Shown: piece after piece, positions 62,629 to 64,000 of the stretch | How positions within the stretch are numbered: the stretch's first letter is position 1 | Layout: each line of letters begins with the position of its first letter | Assembly: GCF_900103825.1 (NCBI RefSeq) | Contig: NZ_FNIF01000007.1 | Span: forward strand, 124,001-188,000 | Direction: 5' to 3' | From: Paenibacillus sp. yr247 | Lineage (GTDB): Bacteria > Bacillota > Bacilli > Paenibacillales > NBRC-103111 | Length of the DNA: 64,000 nucleotides | Translations under genes and position numbers: made by a program | Notes under the pieces: model-generated | Database searches by the model: none | What the model was told of the DNA's origin: nothing | The model's input: only the letters and a program-made list of their open reading frames with translations

Positions 62629-63000
62629 TTATTTTTCTAAATAAAGAATTTTGCTCGCAACAACGTTGATCTTATCTCCCGAGTTAAGCAAGATAGTCAA
62701 ATGAATACTGTTAATGTATTTTTCGGGGTCATCAAACTTTGAAATAAACATGGTATCATTACTTACTATAATTTCGTTAATGTAAAAACCTGCCCCCCAA
62801 GGCTCACACAAACTTATATCTACAAACAATACATCTTCAAAATTCAGTTCAGCTTCTACTTTCCCCCTAGTAGGGTTATGCAATTTGAGTGGCACTCTAA
62901 TTTTATGTTCTGTATAATTACAGAAAATCTCATGGACTTCTGCATCGTGTAAATCTATATCTGATACTTTATGTTTAGATTGTTTATCAAAAATAATCAT
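62629..63000 (-). CDS. Putative immunity protein, paired with toxin tip A remnant
   Basis: A 123-residue soluble protein (MIIFDKQSKHKVSDIDLHDA at the N-terminus; LTILLNSGDKINVVASKIL near the end), beta-rich, with no signal or membrane segment. AAAGGAG precedes ATG 63000, which lies 14 bases after a toxin-tip remnant stop. It is similar in size and context to immunity proteins of polymorphic toxins. The family is not recognised. Confidence 0.6.
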   Translation of the reverse strand: MIIFDKQSKHKVSDIDLHDAEVHEIFCNYTEHKIRVPLKLHNPTRGKVEAELNFEDVLFVDISLCEPWGAGFYINEIIVSNDTMFISKFDDPEKYINSIHLTILLNSGDKINVVASKILYLEK

Positions 63001-63014
63001 AGAATTAACTCCTT

Positions 63015-63122
63015 TCAATCATTTGGAATATCAGTTACTGTATCCCCGGGCCAATAATGTGTATCCCCAGTTTCCGGATGCTCCATTCTATTTTTTCCGT
63101 CCGGTGTAGCATGATAGTGTTA
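63015..63122 (-). pseudogene. Polymorphic-toxin C-terminal tip A, remnant
   Basis: The minus strand encodes HYHATPDGKNRMEHPETG and then THYWPGDTVTDIPND before TGA at 63017. His/Asp-rich tails like this end many polymorphic toxins. An in-frame TAA directly precedes HYH (63122-63120), with GVKVREY upstream of it, so only a short degraded tail remains. The stretch 63123-63240 shows nothing else. Confidence 0.5.
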
Positions 63123-63240
63123 ATACTCCCTCACCTTCACCCCTTAAAAACGGATAAATTAAGGTTCTCATAAATTCTAGGGTTCAAGAACTAAATAATA
63201 GTCCTCAGAGTCAAAAAAATTGTACTGTCCATTGTTCTGC

Positions 63241-63504
63241 TCAATGGATTGAATTACAATCGTTTTCAATATAAATTAAGTAATAAACAATTTCATTGCA
63301 TTTTTCACATGGTTCAGCAACTCCGTCTACCACAACTTTCTTTAGCCCTTTCTTTCCGGTATCGTTACCTCCCCATCTGATTTCATCACTGATAAAATAT
63401 TTATAGTCCCATGTATCGCCGAATTTGAACTGAATTTTTATTTTGCTATCTTGATGACAACTACAACATTTGGATTGAACAACTAAAATATTATAAGCAC
63501 TCAT
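63241..63504 (-). CDS. Putative zinc-ribbon-like immunity protein, paired with toxin tip C
   Basis: An 87-residue protein with CCSCHQDSKIK near the N-terminus and AEPCEKCNEIVYYLIY near the C-terminus, a likely four-cysteine zinc site. Its ATG directly follows the TAG stop of toxin tip C, with GGAGGG 7 bases upstream. Immunity role inferred from this placement. Confidence 0.6.
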   Translation of the reverse strand: MSAYNILVVQSKCCSCHQDSKIKIQFKFGDTWDYKYFISDEIRWGGNDTGKKGLKKVVVDGVAEPCEKCNEIVYYLIYIENDCNSIH

Positions 63505-63798
63505 CTAATGTCCCTCCACATTGAAGCCTGCTTGATTAAGAAATTTAGCGAGTCTTGCATCATTGGTAATAAGTGGGGCTCCTTCTTTTATTGCTGAACC
63601 AGCTACGGCAGCATCGGATGATTTTAACACTCTTCCCAGTACTTCCGCTTGCGAAATTAGTTGTTGGATTTCTTGCTCAGTCATAGCACTCCCAATGCTT
63701 CCTCCACGTTCGCTGAGGAATTGGCGAAGCACATCAACATCCCCTTTAGATAGATACTCTTTAGCAGCAGTATTTGAGACAACGGGGTAATCATACAA
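63505..63798 (-). CDS. Orphan polymorphic-toxin tip C (PIN-like)
   Basis: A 97-residue intact frame: AAKEYLSKGDVDVLRQFLSE, then SSDAAVAGSAIKEGAPLITND and FLNQAGFNVEGH. The spaced Asp residues and the LITND strand resemble the C-terminal half of PIN-type RNase toxins. It begins with TTG directly after the stop of the preceding gene, has no secretion or trafficking region and no clear ribosome-binding site. It is therefore probably a displaced tip and not a separately expressed toxin. Confidence 0.6.
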   Translation of the reverse strand: MYDYPVVSNTAAKEYLSKGDVDVLRQFLSERGGSIGSAMTEQEIQQLISQAEVLGRVLKSSDAAVAGSAIKEGAPLITNDARLAKFLNQAGFNVEGH

Positions 63799-64000
63799 TC
63801 ACTTTAATTTCTTTACAGTAAAGCCTTTTGTCTTTGCGTGTTCATTTATTTTTGAAATCAAATCATCTTTATAAACTGAACTGCAATACGGAATTTCTCT
63901 ATGACCATCAGTTGGATAGACATATTCAGGGAATATTATGAAATTTACTGAATCCATTTTTTTAATAATAAATTCATTCGCTTCAAATTCCCCATTTCTA
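63799..64000 (-). CDS. 3' end of a small protein running off the window, probable immunity gene
   Basis: The last 66 codons of a minus-strand gene are present, including NFIIFPEYVYPTDGHREIPY and KINEHAKTKGFTVKKLK, with stop TGA at 63801-63799. Its place just before an orphan toxin tip suggests it is the immunity gene of the next upstream toxin, beyond the right edge. Family not recognised. Confidence 0.5.
   Translation of the reverse strand, partial: RNGEFEANEFIIKKMDSVNFIIFPEYVYPTDGHREIPYCSSVYKDDLISKINEHAKTKGFTVKKLK

Noticed and set aside
1..64000. CRISPR arrays, rRNA, tRNA or intact insertion sequences
   Set aside because: No regularly spaced repeats, no rRNA-like or cloverleaf sequence and no intact transposase were recognised by reading; a tRNAscan and ISfinder search would be decisive.

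Overview
The window looks like a chromosomal segment of a low-to-mid-GC Gram-positive sporeformer-type bacterium, most likely Paenibacillus or a close relative. This is inferred from Shine-Dalgarno-rich starts, lipoprotein solute-binding proteins, several CUT1 sugar ABC transporters paired with YesM/YesN-type two-component systems, a copper-amine-oxidase-N-domain surface protein, and pbuE-like and CspA-like leader RNAs. No rRNA, tRNA, CRISPR array or intact insertion sequence was seen.

Layout. 0-9.2 kb holds small metabolic and regulatory genes: M42 peptidase, GNAT, DUF2500, an OmpR-type two-component pair, a nucleoside-kinase-like protein, a broken P-loop gene, DUF2306, and a divergent PadR/MFS efflux pair with a clear operator. 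9.4-14.6 kb holds a TrpXYZ-like ABC importer and an MsbA-like exporter. 14.8-18.2 kb holds VOC proteins (one frameshifted), a GGDEF protein and an iron alcohol dehydrogenase. 18.3-22.8 kb is a complete branched-chain amino acid (Liv) importer. 23.1-29 kb holds a Phd/RelE-like toxin-antitoxin pair, a Cas4-like-nuclease/XPD-helicase fusion, an M23 peptidase, a YdjO-like protein and a cold-shock gene. At 29.3-30.8 kb a guanine-class purine riboswitch, built like the pbuE ON switch, precedes a purine-deaminase-family amidohydrolase.

30.9-41.6 kb and 52.3-60.2 kb carry related CUT1 sugar-uptake clusters with YesM/YesN regulators in permuted gene order. The second cluster ends in a class II aminoacyl-tRNA-synthetase-like gene. 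Between them lie a YVTN beta-propeller gene, a Fur-controlled EfeU-type iron uptake operon with a perfect 19-bp Fur box, and a four-gene envelope-glycan operon with a Fur-like palindrome at its promoter. 60.3-61.8 kb holds a second cold-shock gene, an XRE regulator and an NlpC/P60 hydrolase. The right edge (62.1-64 kb) is a tandem array of polymorphic-toxin C-terminal tips, each followed by a small putative immunity gene. It looks like the trailing cassette array of a large toxin gene lying beyond the window.

The most interesting items are the guanine ON-type riboswitch, the toxin-tip/immunity array, two non-coding elements at 2.5 and 29.1 kb that share sequence blocks, the conserved leader hairpin of the two csp paralogues, and the tRNA-synthetase-like gene in a sugar-transport operon.
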